A DNA stretch of 64,000 nucleotides from Isoptericola croceus (GCF_029382255.1 NZ_JARLLG010000009.1:104856-168855), one strand, 5' to 3'. Counted from the stretch's first letter, positions 49,621-62,233 are shown. Notes: generated by a model not told the origin, from the letters alone. Numbers and translations are program-made.

Positions 49621-50258
49621 GACCGCCTCCGTCGGGCGATGACCCACTCGGCGACGGCGGCGTTGATCCCCCAGCCGAGGCCCATGGCGAACGGATGGAC
49701 CCAGCTCGGGGGGTCGTCGAGGTTGATGGTCGGTCCGGCGGTGAGCACCTGGGTGCCGGCCCCCATGCCGAGGGCGTAGGCACGGGTCATCCAGGCGCCG
49801 TGCTGGGCGTACCGGTGCCGCGCCAGGGCGATGACGGCCAGGGTGAGCTGGGCGAGCATCGCCGCACCGACCACGTACCTGATGACCGACAGGGCGCCGT
49901 CGTGACCGGGCGGCATGTCGTAGGTGGCGGTCATCCAGATGCCGCTGCCCGCGGCGAGGGCACCGGCCGGGACGAGAGCGACCCCTGCCGCACGGTGCCA
50001 GGCGTGGTGGTCGCGGCGGACGCGCAGGGAGAACTGGAAGGCGCCGACGACGGCGTAGAGGGTGGCGGCCACGACGTGGACGACGATCGGGGCGGGGTCG
50101 GCGACGAACCGGGCGTTGTCGACCGTCGCCTCGCCGAGGTCGCCGAGGCGCCATGCGCTGGCGGCAGCGGGGACCGCGGCGAGGACGAGCAGACCGGCCA
50201 CGGCCAGCCGGTTGCGGGTGTCGGACGCGCTGCTGCGCGGGCTTGCTGTCGTGGTCAT
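49617..50258 (-). CDS. DUF2306 membrane protein
   Basis: 213 residues with about six helices: LAVAGLLVLAAVPAAASAW, IVVHVVAATLYAVVGAFQFSL, AAGVALVPAGALAAGSGIWM, YVVGAAMLAQLTLAVIALARH, AYALGMGAGTQVLTAG and AMGLGWGINAAVAEWVIARR. Conserved His residues near helix ends (HVVAA, DHHAWHR) could bind heme or metal. The stop overlaps the kinase start (ATGA), so it is made together with the two-component system and may be its sensing partner; that is inference. Confidence 0.78.
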   Translation of the reverse strand: MTTTASPRSSASDTRNRLAVAGLLVLAAVPAAASAWRLGDLGEATVDNARFVADPAPIVVHVVAATLYAVVGAFQFSLRVRRDHHAWHRAAGVALVPAGALAAGSGIWMTATYDMPPGHDGALSVIRYVVGAAMLAQLTLAVIALARHRYAQHGAWMTRAYALGMGAGTQVLTAGPTINLDDPPSWVHPFAMGLGWGINAAVAEWVIARRRRS

Positions 50259-50375
50259 GGAACCGATCGTGCGGTGCGGGGCGGCGCCGGCACATCGGCC
50301 GAGGGGCCGGGGCAGGCTGGCCGACCGGCCGGAGGTTTCCGGCCGGCCGGTGCTCGGCCGGCCAGAGGCGCTCGG

Positions 50376-51173
50376 TCAAGCGGCGCGGGTCGCGACGGCG
50401 AACACGCGCCGGAAGGCGAGCGGCGTCCCGTAGGCCTGCTCCGGGTAGGCCGCGCGCAGTGCCGCGCCGTACTCCGTCTCGAACGCCGCGCGCAGGGTGG
50501 TGCCGTGGGCGACGTCGTGGGCGGCCAGGGCGTGCAGCGTGGGCTGCGCCCCCGTGGCCGAGATCCATCGCAGCACCGGGTTCGGCCCGTCGAGCACGTG
50601 CGTGTACGTGGTCTCCCAGGCGTCGACGGACCAGCCCGGGGCGGAGAGGAGGTCGAGGTACTCGGCGGGGCCGGCCGTCGTGCGCCGTGGCACGGGGCCG
50701 ACGACGGCGGCGTACGGCGCGCGAGCCGCGGTCTCCCGCAGCAGCGTGTGGCTGGGCGCGTCGTGGTTGCCGGGGACCTGCAGGGCGAAGGTCCGCGTGG
50801 CCGTCGCCGCCAGGGGGGCCAGGAGCTCGCGGTGCCCGGGGACCCACTGCAGGGCCGCGTTGCTGATCACGAGGTCGGCACCGGTGACGCTCGTGCGGCC
50901 ACGCGCGTAGTCCCTCAGGTCGGCGAGCTCGTAGCGGGCGCCGGGGTCGGTGTTCTCGGCGACCGCCCGCTCGACCATGGCGGGGGAGGCGTCGAGGCCG
51001 AGGACGTCCGCGGTGGGCCACCGTGCACGCAGGAGCGCGGTGAGGTGGCCGGGTCCGCAGCCGAGGTCGACCACCGTGGCGGGTTCGTCGGGGACACGGG
51101 CGAGGAGTTCGGCGAACGGGCGGGAGCGTTCGTCGGTGTACTGCAGGTAGGCGGCAGGGGACCAGTCGGCCAC
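50376..51173 (-). CDS. SAM-dependent methyltransferase, trans-aconitate type
   Basis: 265 residues. The SAM-binding motif is VVDLGCGPGHLT (about residues 34-45), with VLGLDASPAMVERA as motif II and DLVISNAALQWVPGHRELL as motif III; the last is typical of trans-aconitate 2-methyltransferase (Tam) relatives. GTG 51173 is chosen because AAGGAG lies 6 nt upstream; a longer reading from 51209 lacks a site. It follows the quinone-oxidoreductase gene on the same strand with a palindromic AT-rich operator between them. Confidence 0.85.
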   Translation of the reverse strand: MADWSPAAYLQYTDERSRPFAELLARVPDEPATVVDLGCGPGHLTALLRARWPTADVLGLDASPAMVERAVAENTDPGARYELADLRDYARGRTSVTGADLVISNAALQWVPGHRELLAPLAATATRTFALQVPGNHDAPSHTLLRETAARAPYAAVVGPVPRRTTAGPAEYLDLLSAPGWSVDAWETTYTHVLDGPNPVLRWISATGAQPTLHALAAHDVAHGTTLRAAFETEYGAALRAAYPEQAYGTPLAFRRVFAVATRAA

Positions 51174-51195
51174 AGCAATCTCCTTTGATGTCGAG

Positions 51196-51213
51196 TATCT
51201 TGACATCAAGATA
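51196..51213. promoter_or_regulatory. 18-bp palindromic operator
   Basis: TATCTTGA-CA-TCAAGATA is a perfect inverted repeat except for its 2-bp centre. A second overlapping repeat, TTGATGTC/GACATCAA (51185-51192 and 51202-51209), shares its right half. The element is strikingly AT-rich for this genome, sits upstream of the methyltransferase ribosome binding site and resembles MarR- or TetR-family operators. The cognate regulator is not in the window. Confidence 0.65.
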
Positions 51214-51218
51214 TACCG

Positions 51219-52202
51219 CTACGGCAGGAGCAGCACCTTGCCGGTCGTCGAGCGGCCCTCGAGAGCCGTGTGCGCCGCGACGGCGTCCGCCAGCGGGTAC
51301 GTCGAGCCCACGCGAACGTCCAGGTCGCCCTCGGCCGCCGCGCCGAGGACGGCGCCCGCGCGCCACTCGAGCTCGGCGCGGGTCGCGGTGTAGTGCCCGA
51401 GCGTGGGCCGTGTGACGTACAGCGACCCGCCCGCGTTGAGCCGCTGCAGGTCGAACGGGGGTACCTGGCCGGAGGCGCCGCCGAACAGCACGAGCGTCCC
51501 CCGTCGGCGCAGGGACGCGAGAGAGGCGTCGAACGTCGCCGCGCCGACGCCGTCGTACGCCACGTGCACCCCGGCGCCGTCGGTGAGCTCGCGCACGACG
51601 GCGGGGAGCTCGGTGGCGAGGTCCTCCATCGTCGCGTAGTCGATCGTGTGGACGGCGCCCGCCGCGGCGGAGAGCGCGGCCTTCTCCGGCGACGACACGG
51701 TGGTCACCACCCTGCCGCCGCGTGCCGCGGCGAGCTGGGTCGCGAGCAGCCCGACGCCGCCGGCCCCGGCGGTGAGGAGGACGTCATGGCCGAGGCCCAC
51801 CTCGAAGGTCGAGGCGACCAGGTAGTGGGCCGTCATGCCCTGCAGGGGGAGCGCCGCGGCTGTCGTCAGGTCCAGCCCGGCGGGGACGCGGACCGCGACG
51901 GCGGCACGGACGACGGCGAGCTCGGCGTACGAACCGGGGGCTTCGTGCCAGGCCACCCGGTCCCCGACGGCGAACCCGGCCACGTCCGGCCCGCAGGCCT
52001 CCACCGTGCCGGAGCCCTCGACGCCGACGACGTGCGGGAAGTCCATCGGGTAGACGCCGGCACGCCGGTAGGTGTCGATGAAGTTCACCCCCGCGGCAGC
52101 CACCCGCACGAGCAGCTCGCCCGGCCCGGGCTCCGGGTCGGGGCGCTCGGTGTACTCCAGGACCTCGGGACCGCCCGCGGCGCGGGCCACGACTGCACGC
52201 AT
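51219..52202 (-). CDS. Quinone oxidoreductase (zeta-crystallin type)
   Basis: 327-residue zinc-free member of the medium-chain dehydrogenase family. GVNFIDTYRRAGVYPMDFPHVVGVEGSGTVEACG is the QOR N-terminal signature, and the NADPH fold has VLLTAGAGGVGLLATQLAAARG. It reduces quinones with NADPH. Full length. It is divergent from argC and has a leaderless-type -10 at 52209-52214. Confidence 0.92.
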   Translation of the reverse strand: MRAVVARAAGGPEVLEYTERPDPEPGPGELLVRVAAAGVNFIDTYRRAGVYPMDFPHVVGVEGSGTVEACGPDVAGFAVGDRVAWHEAPGSYAELAVVRAAVAVRVPAGLDLTTAAALPLQGMTAHYLVASTFEVGLGHDVLLTAGAGGVGLLATQLAAARGGRVVTTVSSPEKAALSAAAGAVHTIDYATMEDLATELPAVVRELTDGAGVHVAYDGVGAATFDASLASLRRRGTLVLFGGASGQVPPFDLQRLNAGGSLYVTRPTLGHYTATRAELEWRAGAVLGAAAEGDLDVRVGSTYPLADAVAAHTALEGRSTTGKVLLLP

Positions 52203-52208
52203 GGTCCG

Positions 52209-52214
52209 AGCCTA
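52209..52214 (-). promoter_or_regulatory. -10 element for leaderless quinone oxidoreductase mRNA
   Basis: On the minus strand TAGGCT ends 6 nt before the ATG at 52202, without a ribosome binding site. Confidence 0.55.
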
Positions 52215-52251
52215 CGACCTCGCTGGCATGGAATATCTTCGCCAGCGTTCG

Positions 52252-52267
52252 CATAGGTATGTATAGT
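52252..52267 (+). promoter_or_regulatory. argC promoter with overlapping dyad
   Basis: TATAGT (52262-52267) ends 7 nt before the argC ATG, a leaderless-type -10. Immediately before it lies CATAGGTATG (52252-52261), a perfect short palindrome, and GAATATCTTC (52231-52240) is another near-dyad. These AT-rich elements are the best candidates for ArgR binding at the head of the arginine operon; they are not a textbook ARG box. Confidence 0.45.
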
Positions 52268-52274
52268 GGTGCGC

Positions 52275-53354
52275 ATGGTCAGCACACCGGACGCCCCCAC
52301 CCGGCTCCGCGTCGCCGTCGCCGGTGCGTCGGGCTACGCCGGCGGAGAGTTCCTGCGCCTCGCCGCGGCGCACCCGCACCTCGACGTCGGAGCGGTCACC
52401 GCCCACTCCAACGCGGGCAGCCGTCTGGGTGAGCTGCAGCCGCACCTGCGGTCGCTGGCCGACCGCGTGCTCGAACCCACCACGGCCGAGGTGCTCGCCG
52501 GGCACGACGTCGTCGTGCTCGGGCTGCCGCACGGCGCGTCCGGCGAGATCGCCGCCCAGCTGCCCGACGACGTCCTCGTCCTCGACCTCGGCGCCGACCA
52601 CCGGCTCGTCTCGGCCGCGGACTGGGAGTCCTTCTACGGCTCCGCCCACGCCGGGACGTGGCCGTACGGTCTGCCGGAGCTGGTCCACGCCGACGGGTCG
52701 CGCCAGCGCGACCACCTGGTCGGTGCCCGCCGCATCGCGGTACCCGGGTGCAACGTGACCGCCGCCACCCTCGGCCTGCAGCCCGGGGTTGCGGCCGGGC
52801 TCGTGAGTCCGACCGACATCGTCGCCGTCCTCGCCAACGGCTACTCCGGCGCGGGCAAGGCGCTCAAGCCGCACCTGCTCGCGGCCGAAGGCCTCGGCGC
52901 CGCCGCGCCCTACGCCGTCGGCGGCACCCACCGGCACATCCCCGAGATCGCGCAGAACCTGCGCACCGCAGGAGCGCCGGAGGTCTCGATCAGCTTCACC
53001 CCGACGCTCGTGCCGATGTCGCGCGGAATCCTCGCCACCCTCACCGCGCGGCTGGCTCCGGGCCACGACGGCGCGAGCCCCGACGACGTCCGCGCCGTCT
53101 GGGAGCAGGCCTATGCCGACGAGCCCTTCGTCGACCTCCTGCCCGCATGGCAGTGGCCCTCGACGGCGGCGACCCTCGGTGCCAACACCGCGCTGGTGCA
53201 GGTGGCCCTCGACGAGGCCGCCGGCCGCGTCGTCGTCGTGGTGGCCCTCGACAACATCGTCAAGGGCACCGCCGGCCAGGCGGTCCAGGCGATGAACCTC
53301 GCACTCGGCCTGCCGGAGACGGCCGGTCTCGTCACCGAAGGAGTCGCACCGTGA
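52275..53354 (+). CDS. argC: N-acetyl-gamma-glutamyl-phosphate reductase
   Basis: 359-residue NADPH enzyme, third step of arginine synthesis. The dinucleotide loop is [16 protein letters not shown] and the catalytic Cys159 is in [17 protein letters not shown], where the usual NPGCYPT reads VPGCNVT. His-rich [10 protein letters not shown] follows. ATG 52275 is chosen over GTG 52266 because of the TATAGT spacing. It opens an unbroken arg operon; its stop overlaps argJ (GTGA). Confidence 0.95.
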   Translation: MVSTPDAPTRLRVAVAGASGYAGGEFLRLAAAHPHLDVGAVTAHSNAGSRLGELQPHLRSLADRVLEPTTAEVLAGHDVVVLGLPHGASGEIAAQLPDDVLVLDLGADHRLVSAADWESFYGSAHAGTWPYGLPELVHADGSRQRDHLVGARRIAVPGCNVTAATLGLQPGVAAGLVSPTDIVAVLANGYSGAGKALKPHLLAAEGLGAAAPYAVGGTHRHIPEIAQNLRTAGAPEVSISFTPTLVPMSRGILATLTARLAPGHDGASPDDVRAVWEQAYADEPFVDLLPAWQWPSTAATLGANTALVQVALDEAAGRVVVVVALDNIVKGTAGQAVQAMNLALGLPETAGLVTEGVAP

Positions 53355-54541
53355 CCGTCACCACCCCGCAGGGGTTCCGGGCCGCCGGTGTCGCCGCCGG
53401 TCTGAAGTCGACCGGCGCACGCGACGTCGCGCTCGTCGTCAACGACGGTCCGCGGCGCACCGCAGCCGCCGTGCTCACGTCCAACCGGGTGCAGGCCGCC
53501 CCCGTGGTCTGGACCCGGCAGGCCGTGTCCGACGGCGCGGCCCGCGCCGTCGTGCTGAACTCCGGCGGAGCGAACGCCTGCACCGGTCCAGAGGGTTTTG
53601 CCGACACGCACCGCACGGCCGAGCACGTCGCCGCGGTCCTGAGCGCGTCCGCGACGCGCCCGGAGGACGAGGTCGGTGCTGGCGACGTCCTCGTGTGCTC
53701 CACCGGCCTCATCGGCCTGCGGCTCGACCTGGAGGCCCTGCTGGGCGGCGTCGACACCGCCGCGGGCTCGCTGGTGCCCGACGGCGGCACGGACGCCGCG
53801 CAGGCCATCATGACCACGGACACGGTCGCCAAGACCGCGGTCGCCGCGCGGCAGGGGTGGAGCGTCGGTGGCATGGCCAAGGGGGCCGGCATGCTGGCCC
53901 CCGGCCTCGCCACCATGCTCGCCGTCATCACCACCGACGCGGTGGTCGACGCCGCCACGGCGGACTCCGCCCTGCGTGCCGCCACCCGGACGACGTTCGA
54001 CCGGGTCGACTCCGACGGCTGCATGTCCACGAACGACACGGTGATCCTGCTGGCCTCCGGCGCGTCCGGGACCGAGGTCAGCGAGCCCGAGCTGACCGAG
54101 GCGGTCGGCGCGGTCTGCGCGGACCTCGCCCGACAGCTCGTCGCCGACGCCGAGGGAGCGAGCCACGACATCGCGGTCACCGTGGCGAACGCCACGACGG
54201 AGGACGCCGCGGTCGCCGTGGCGCGGGCCGTGACGCGGTCCAACCTGTTCAAGGCCGCGATCTTCGGCAACGACCCCAACTGGGGACGCATCATCTCTGC
54301 CGCAGGCACCGTCCCGGAAGACGTCGCCCCGTACGACCCGCTGGCGCTCGACGTCACGGTCAACGGGGTCCAGGTGTGCCGCGGGCAGGGCGTGGGCGAG
54401 CCCCGCGAGCTGGTCGACCTCGCGGCCGGCCGCGAGGTGCACGTGGAGGTCGACCTGCACGCGGGCGACGCGACCGCCACGGTCTGGACCAACGACCTCA
54501 CGCACGACTACGTCCACGAGAACAGCGCGTACTCCTCATGA
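53351..54541 (+). CDS. argJ: Glutamate N-acetyltransferase (bifunctional ArgJ)
   Basis: 396-residue self-processing enzyme that recycles the acetyl group from acetylornithine to glutamate. The autocleavage site is [15 protein letters not shown]: the chain splits before Thr188, which becomes the nucleophile of the beta subunit. The LTSN and [10 protein letters not shown] blocks in the alpha part and [15 protein letters not shown] in the beta part are typical. GTG 53351 follows GAAGGAG and overlaps the argC stop. Its own stop overlaps argB (ATGA). Confidence 0.95.
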   Translation: MTVTTPQGFRAAGVAAGLKSTGARDVALVVNDGPRRTAAAVLTSNRVQAAPVVWTRQAVSDGAARAVVLNSGGANACTGPEGFADTHRTAEHVAAVLSASATRPEDEVGAGDVLVCSTGLIGLRLDLEALLGGVDTAAGSLVPDGGTDAAQAIMTTDTVAKTAVAARQGWSVGGMAKGAGMLAPGLATMLAVITTDAVVDAATADSALRAATRTTFDRVDSDGCMSTNDTVILLASGASGTEVSEPELTEAVGAVCADLARQLVADAEGASHDIAVTVANATTEDAAVAVARAVTRSNLFKAAIFGNDPNWGRIISAAGTVPEDVAPYDPLALDVTVNGVQVCRGQGVGEPRELVDLAAGREVHVEVDLHAGDATATVWTNDLTHDYVHENSAYSS

Positions 54542-55482
54542 GCGATCCCCAGGCCCATCACCCCGCCTTCGACACGCGCACCGGCCTGCGCCCCGACCAG
54601 AAGGCCGAGGTCCTCATCGAGGCGCTGCCCTGGTTGCAGGAGTTCGCCGGGGCGCTCGTGGTGGTCAAGTACGGCGGCAACGCCATGATCGACGACGACC
54701 TCAAGGCGGCGTTCGCCCAGGACATGGTCTTCCTGCGCCAGGTCGGCCTGCGACCGGTCGTCGTGCACGGCGGTGGCCCGCAGATCTCGAAGATGCTGGA
54801 CCGCGTCGGCATCACCTCGGAGTTCCGGGGCGGGCTGCGCGTCACCACGCCCGACGCCATGGACGTGGTGCGCATGGTGCTCACCGGCCAGGTGCAGCGC
54901 GAGCTCGTCGGCCTGCTCAACGCCCACGCGCCGAGGGCCGTGGGGCTCTCGGGCGAGGACGCCGGCCTGTTCGCCGCCGTGCGTCGCCAGGCCACCGTGG
55001 ACGGCGAGCTGGTCGACGTCGGCCTGGTGGGGGACGTGGTGCGGGTCAACCCGTCCGCGGTGCAGGACCTGCTCGACGCCGGTCGTATCCCGGTGGTCTC
55101 CACCGTCGCGCCCGACATCGACGACCCCACCCAGGTGCTCAACGTCAACGCGGACACCGCCGCATCGGCGCTCGCGGTGGCGCTCGGCGCGAAGAAGCTC
55201 ATCGTGCTCACTGACGTCGAGGGTCTCTACACGAGCTGGCCCGACCCTGCCTCGCTGGTGGAGCAGATCACGGCCGGCGAGCTGGCGAGCCTGCTCCCGA
55301 CGTTGACCTCGGGCATGGTGCCGAAGATGGAGGCGTGCCTGCGCGCCGTCCAGGGTGGCGTGCCGCGCGCCTCGGTGATCGACGGCCGACTGCCGCACTC
55401 CGTGCTGCTGGAGGTCTTCACCTCGCGTGGCAACGGCACGATGGTCGTCCCCGACCCCGACCCTGTGAAGGCCGACGCATGA
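54538..55482 (+). CDS. argB: Acetylglutamate kinase
   Basis: 314-residue amino-acid kinase. [16 protein letters not shown] is the phosphate-binding start, [16 protein letters not shown] binds the acetylglutamate, and [29 protein letters not shown] forms the ATP site. The long N-terminus ([20 protein letters not shown]) is the helix typical of arginine-feedback-inhibited hexameric NAGKs. It is coupled to both neighbours by 4-nt ATGA overlaps. Confidence 0.96.
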   Translation: MSDPQAHHPAFDTRTGLRPDQKAEVLIEALPWLQEFAGALVVVKYGGNAMIDDDLKAAFAQDMVFLRQVGLRPVVVHGGGPQISKMLDRVGITSEFRGGLRVTTPDAMDVVRMVLTGQVQRELVGLLNAHAPRAVGLSGEDAGLFAAVRRQATVDGELVDVGLVGDVVRVNPSAVQDLLDAGRIPVVSTVAPDIDDPTQVLNVNADTAASALAVALGAKKLIVLTDVEGLYTSWPDPASLVEQITAGELASLLPTLTSGMVPKMEACLRAVQGGVPRASVIDGRLPHSVLLEVFTSRGNGTMVVPDPDPVKADA

Positions 55483-56735
55483 GCAAGATCACCACCACGC
55501 AGCGCGACCTGAGCACCCAGGGGTGGACGGAGGCGTACACCCGCTCGGTGATGGACACGTTCGGCCCGCCGCAGCGCATCCTGGTGCGCGGTGAGGGGGC
55601 GTACGTGTGGGACGCCGAGGGAACGCGGTACCTCGACCTGCTCGCCGGGATCGCCGTCAACGCCCTGGGCCACGCGCACCCGACCCTCACCGCGGCCGTG
55701 AGCGCCCAGCTGGGCACGCTCGGGCACGTGTCGAACTTCTTCGGGACGCCCACGCAGATCACGCTGGCCGAGCGTCTGCTGCAGCTCGCCGAGGCGCCGG
55801 AGGGCTCCAAGGTGTTCTTCACGAACTCCGGCACCGAGGCCAACGAGGCGGCCTTCAAGATGGCGCGCCGGACGGGGCGTACCCGGGTGCTGGCGCTCGA
55901 GGGCGGGTTCCACGGGCGGACCATGGGTGCGCTCGCCCTGACCCACAAGCCGGCGTACCGCGAGCCCTTCGAGCCCCTGCCCGGCGGGGTCGAGCATCTG
56001 CCCTTCGGCGACACCGACGCCCTGGAGGCCGCGTTCTCACCGGCGGTCGTCGCCGAGCGCGGCGAGGTCGCGGCGCTCGTGGTCGAGCCCCTGCAGGGCG
56101 AGGCGGGCGTGCGCGCGCTGCCCGAGGGCTATCTCGCCCTGGGGCGGCGGCTCACGAGCGCAGCCGGCGCCCTGCTCGTGCTCGACGAGGTGCAGACCGG
56201 CATGGGGCGCACCGGCTCGTGGTTCGCGTTCCAGCAGCAGGAGATCGGCGGGGGTGTCGTGCCCGACGTCGTCACGCTCGCCAAGGGTCTCGGTGGCGGA
56301 TTCCCCGTGGGCGCCGTCATCGCCCTCGGAGAGCACGCCGCGACGCTGCTCGGGCGAGGCCAGCACGGCACCACGTTCGGCGGCAACCCGGTGGCCGCCG
56401 CAGCGGCGCTCGCCACCATCGGCGTCATCGAGCGGGACCGCCTGCTCGCCCACGCCCAGGAGGTCGGTGAGGTGCTGCGCCGGGCGGTCGCGGCGGGGGA
56501 GAACCCGCTGGTTCGAGGCGTCCGCGGGCGAGGGCTGCTGCTGGCCGTCGAGCTCACGCGTCCGGTGGCGCCGCAGGTGGCTGCGGCCGCGCTGGACGCC
56601 GGCCTCATCGTCAACGCGGTCGCTCCCGACGCGATCCGGCTGGCACCGCCCCTGGTGCTGACCGTCGACCAGGCCCTGGACGCCGCGCGGTTCTTCGCCG
56701 GCGTGACCGTACCCGAGAACCCGGAGGAGGAGTGA
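55479..56735 (+). CDS. argD: Acetylornithine aminotransferase
   Basis: 418-residue class III PLP aminotransferase. [57 protein letters not shown] and the PLP lysine Lys269 in [16 protein letters not shown] are clear. The start overlaps argB (ATGA). A strong GGAGGAGG before the stop is the ribosome binding site of argF. Confidence 0.96.
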   Translation: MSKITTTQRDLSTQGWTEAYTRSVMDTFGPPQRILVRGEGAYVWDAEGTRYLDLLAGIAVNALGHAHPTLTAAVSAQLGTLGHVSNFFGTPTQITLAERLLQLAEAPEGSKVFFTNSGTEANEAAFKMARRTGRTRVLALEGGFHGRTMGALALTHKPAYREPFEPLPGGVEHLPFGDTDALEAAFSPAVVAERGEVAALVVEPLQGEAGVRALPEGYLALGRRLTSAAGALLVLDEVQTGMGRTGSWFAFQQQEIGGGVVPDVVTLAKGLGGGFPVGAVIALGEHAATLLGRGQHGTTFGGNPVAAAAALATIGVIERDRLLAHAQEVGEVLRRAVAAGENPLVRGVRGRGLLLAVELTRPVAPQVAAAALDAGLIVNAVAPDAIRLAPPLVLTVDQALDAARFFAGVTVPENPEEE

Positions 56736-57667
56736 TGCCCCGCCACTTCCTGCGCGACGACGACCTCACGCCCGCCGAGCAGCACGACGTGCTCGAGCTC
56801 GCCATGGCGTTCCGCGAGGACCGCACCGTGCGCACACCGCTCGCCGGCCCGCAGGGCGTGGCCCTGCTCTTCGACAAGCCGACGCTGCGTACCCAGCTGT
56901 CCTTCTCGACGGGGATCGCCGAGATGGGAGGCTTCCCTGTCGTGGTCGACGGCCGCCTCGCCCAGGTGGGCGAGCGCGAGTCCGTCACGGACGTCACCCG
57001 GGTGCTCGACCGGCAGGTCGCCGCGATCGTGTGGCGCACGTACGGCCAGCATCGGCTCGAGGAGATGGCCGCCGTCTCCCGCGTCCCGGTCGTGAACGCG
57101 CTGACGGACGACTTCCACCCGTGCCAGCTCCTGGCAGACCTGGTCACGATCGCGCAGCACCGCGGAGGCCTGTCGGCCCTGCCGGGCCAGCGCCTCGTCT
57201 ACGTCGGTGACGCGGCCAACAACATGGCGGTGTCGTACCTGCTCGCCGGGGCGACCGCCGGTCTGCACGTCGTGGTGTGCGGCCCTGACGGGTACCTGCC
57301 GACGGACGACGTCGTGGACCGCGCCGGCCGGATCGCCGCGACCACGGGCGGGTCCGTCGCCGTCACCACAGACGCCGAGGCCGCCGTCGCCGGTGCCGAC
57401 GTCGTGGTGACCGACACGTGGGTGTCCATGGGCGACGAGGACTCCGCCGCGCAGCGGGTGGCGGACCTGCTGCCGTACCAGGTCACCGCCGAGCTCATGG
57501 CGCGCGCGAAGGACGACGCGATCTTCCTGCACTGCCTCCCGGCGTACCGTGGCAAGGAGGTCGCCGCCGAGGTCATCGACGGCCCCCGGTCCGTCGTCTG
57601 GGACGAGGCGGAGAACCGCCTGCACGCCCAGAAGGCGGTCCTGACGTTCCTGCTGGAGCAGGGATGA
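56735..57667 (+). CDS. argF: Ornithine carbamoyltransferase
   Basis: 310 residues. Ornithine-site signatures are complete: [21 protein letters not shown] and [10 protein letters not shown]. The carbamoyl-phosphate loop, usually STRTRxSFE, reads [13 protein letters not shown], keeping only the RT core; this is noted as a finding. ATG 56735 is taken rather than GTG 56732 because it is better spaced from GGAGGAGG. The first base overlaps the argD stop and its own stop overlaps argR. Confidence 0.93.
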   Translation: MPRHFLRDDDLTPAEQHDVLELAMAFREDRTVRTPLAGPQGVALLFDKPTLRTQLSFSTGIAEMGGFPVVVDGRLAQVGERESVTDVTRVLDRQVAAIVWRTYGQHRLEEMAAVSRVPVVNALTDDFHPCQLLADLVTIAQHRGGLSALPGQRLVYVGDAANNMAVSYLLAGATAGLHVVVCGPDGYLPTDDVVDRAGRIAATTGGSVAVTTDAEAAVAGADVVVTDTWVSMGDEDSAAQRVADLLPYQVTAELMARAKDDAIFLHCLPAYRGKEVAAEVIDGPRSVVWDEAENRLHAQKAVLTFLLEQG

Positions 57668-58200
57668 CCACGACGCCCGCCCACGGCCCGCTCACCACGA
57701 GGGCGGCCCGCCACGCCCGCATCGTGGAGATCGTGCGGCGCACGGCGATCCACTCCCAGGCGGAGCTCGCCCGCGAGCTCGCCGACGAAGGACTCACCGT
57801 CACCCAGGGCACCCTGTCCCGGGACCTCATCGAGCTGCGGGCCGAGAAGGTCCGCAACGCCACCGGCACCCTCGTGTACGCCGTGCCCGGGGAGGGCGGG
57901 GACCGCAGCGTGCGGGCAGCCGGCGTCGGCGGCCACGACGACGGGTACCTCGCGGCCCGCCTGGCCCGGCTCTGTGCGGACCTGCTCGTCTCGGCCGAGG
58001 CGTCCGGCAACCAGGTCGTGCTGCGCACCCCGCCGGGAGCGGCCAACTACCTGGCCTCCGCCATCGACCACTCCGTCTTTCCCGGGGTCCTCGGCTGCAT
58101 CGCCGGGGACGACACGATCCTGGTGATCGCCCGTGATCCCGCCGGCGGCGACGAGCTCGCCACCCGGTTCCTCGAGCTCACCGCGTCACCTGACGCCTGA
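57664..58200 (+). CDS. argR: Arginine repressor
   Basis: 178 residues. The winged-helix DNA-binding domain contains [34 protein letters not shown] (about 36-70). The C-terminal hexamerisation and arginine-binding domain includes [16 protein letters not shown] and [18 protein letters not shown], with the GDDT motif that binds arginine. Its position inside the operon it should control is usual for actinobacteria. Overlaps argF by 4 nt. Confidence 0.95.
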   Translation: MTTTPAHGPLTTRAARHARIVEIVRRTAIHSQAELARELADEGLTVTQGTLSRDLIELRAEKVRNATGTLVYAVPGEGGDRSVRAAGVGGHDDGYLAARLARLCADLLVSAEASGNQVVLRTPPGAANYLASAIDHSVFPGVLGCIAGDDTILVIARDPAGGDELATRFLELTASPDA

Positions 58201-58246
58201 GCCTGTCAGACTCGACCCCTACCGCACAGCTAAGGATGAAACCCTC

Positions 58247-60939
<2,693 letters not shown>

Positions 60940-60943
60940 CCGG

Positions 60944-61546
60944 ATGAGCGTCGGTCCGGACGTGCTCGCCGCCGTCGTGCGGCGGGTGCGGGCGGCACCG
61001 GCGCGCCTCCCGGGGCCGGGTGCGTCCCTGCCGTGGCGCCGCACCCGGCTCGTCTGTGTGGACGGCCCGGCGGGCTCGGGAAAGACGACGCTCGCGACCC
61101 AGGTCGCCGTCGAGCTCGCCTGCCAGGTCGTGCACATGGACGACCTCTACGAAGGTTGGGTGGCCGGGCCCGACGGCGGGGCGCAGCGACTGCGTGAGTG
61201 GGTGCTGGAGCCGCTCGTCGCCGGGAGGCCGGGGGAGTACCGGCGCTACGACTGGGCGGCGGCCGGCTGGGCGGAGCAGCATCGTGTGCCGCCGGCGCCG
61301 TTCCTGGTGGTGGAGGGCTGCGGGGCTGCCGCTCGGCAGGTCGATCCCTGGGCGGCCCTGCGCATCTGGGTGGAGGCCGAGGACGACGTGCGGCTGCGTC
61401 GCGGGCTGGCGCGCGACGGTGCGGCCGCCCGAGCGCACTGGCTGCGGTGGATGACCGACGAGGCCGCGCACTACGCTGCCGAGCAGACGCGGGAGCGGGC
61501 GGACGTCGTCGTCGACGGCTTCGGGCGCCTGCGTGCGACCGCCTGA
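60944..61546 (+). CDS. P-loop kinase-like protein
   Basis: 200 residues. The Walker A loop is CVDGPAGSGKTTLATQ (about residues 38-53), then a conserved MDDLYEGW that resembles the uridine-kinase-type Asp-Asp-aromatic segment, and a lid-like Arg-rich stretch (VRLRRGLARDG). This fits a small-molecule or nucleoside kinase. It starts 4 nt after argH and stops 9 nt before the glycosylase gene, so all three are probably co-transcribed. The substrate is not known. Confidence 0.75.
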   Translation: MSVGPDVLAAVVRRVRAAPARLPGPGASLPWRRTRLVCVDGPAGSGKTTLATQVAVELACQVVHMDDLYEGWVAGPDGGAQRLREWVLEPLVAGRPGEYRRYDWAAAGWAEQHRVPPAPFLVVEGCGAAARQVDPWAALRIWVEAEDDVRLRRGLARDGAAARAHWLRWMTDEAAHYAAEQTRERADVVVDGFGRLRATA

Positions 61547-61555
61547 GGAGGGGTG

Positions 61556-62233
61556 ATGGGCGAGGCCTCGAGCGGAGCACCCGAGGCAGGTCCGGTGCCG
61601 TCGCAGGTCCCGGGCCCGTCCTGGTACGCGCGCAGCGTGCACGAGGTCGCGCGGGACCTGCTGGGCGCCTACCTGGTGCGACGGCACCCGGACGGAGACG
61701 TCGTCGTCCGCCTCACCGAGGTCGAGGCCTACGGAGGGACGGACGACCCGGCGTCACACGCTTTCCGTGGTCCGACGGCGCGCAACCGGTCGATGTTCGG
61801 TCGCCCGGGCCGCCTCTACGTCTACCGACACCTGGGGCTGCACCACTGCGTGAACCTCGTGTGCGGATCGGTCGGGGACGCCGGGGCGGTCCTGCTGCGT
61901 GCCGGCGAGGTCGTCGAGGGCCGGGAGCTGGCCCGGCGACGGCGTGAGGCGGCGGGCGTGTGCGACTCCGACCGGCAGATCGCTCGCGGTCCGGCTCGCC
62001 TCGCCGTCGCGCTGGCGATCGACCTGGACGACGACTCGGCCGACACGACGGAGTCCGGGGGCGACGTGGCCGTCCAGCTGCCGGTCGACCCGCTGCCGCG
62101 CACGATCGCGACCGGACCCCGCGTCGGTGTCGGAGGCGATGGTGCGGACCCTGCGCGCTTCGGCTGGAGGTCGTGGCTCGTCGACGAACCGACCGTCTCG
62201 GCCTACCGGCCCGTCGCGCGGCGCGTGCGCTGA
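61556..62233 (+). CDS. 3-methyladenine DNA glycosylase (AAG/MPG type)
   Basis: 225 residues of the AAG family, unrelated to AlkA. TEVEAYGGTDDPASHAFRGPTARNRSMFGRPGRLYVYRHLGLHHCVNLV contains the catalytic Glu57 (E-A-Y) and the DNA-intercalation segment. RGPARLAVAL is the third conserved block. It removes alkylated and deaminated purines. ATG 61556 is chosen over GTG 61553 because it has the better distance to AGGAGG. Confidence 0.92.
   Translation: MGEASSGAPEAGPVPSQVPGPSWYARSVHEVARDLLGAYLVRRHPDGDVVVRLTEVEAYGGTDDPASHAFRGPTARNRSMFGRPGRLYVYRHLGLHHCVNLVCGSVGDAGAVLLRAGEVVEGRELARRRREAAGVCDSDRQIARGPARLAVALAIDLDDDSADTTESGGDVAVQLPVDPLPRTIATGPRVGVGGDGADPARFGWRSWLVDEPTVSAYRPVARRVR

Noticed and set aside
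49621-51366. N-terminal extension of the histidine kinase frame to 51366
   Set aside because: It runs through the DUF2306 and methyltransferase genes in another frame, is Arg/Pro/Gly-rich and would destroy the ATGA coupling at 49620.
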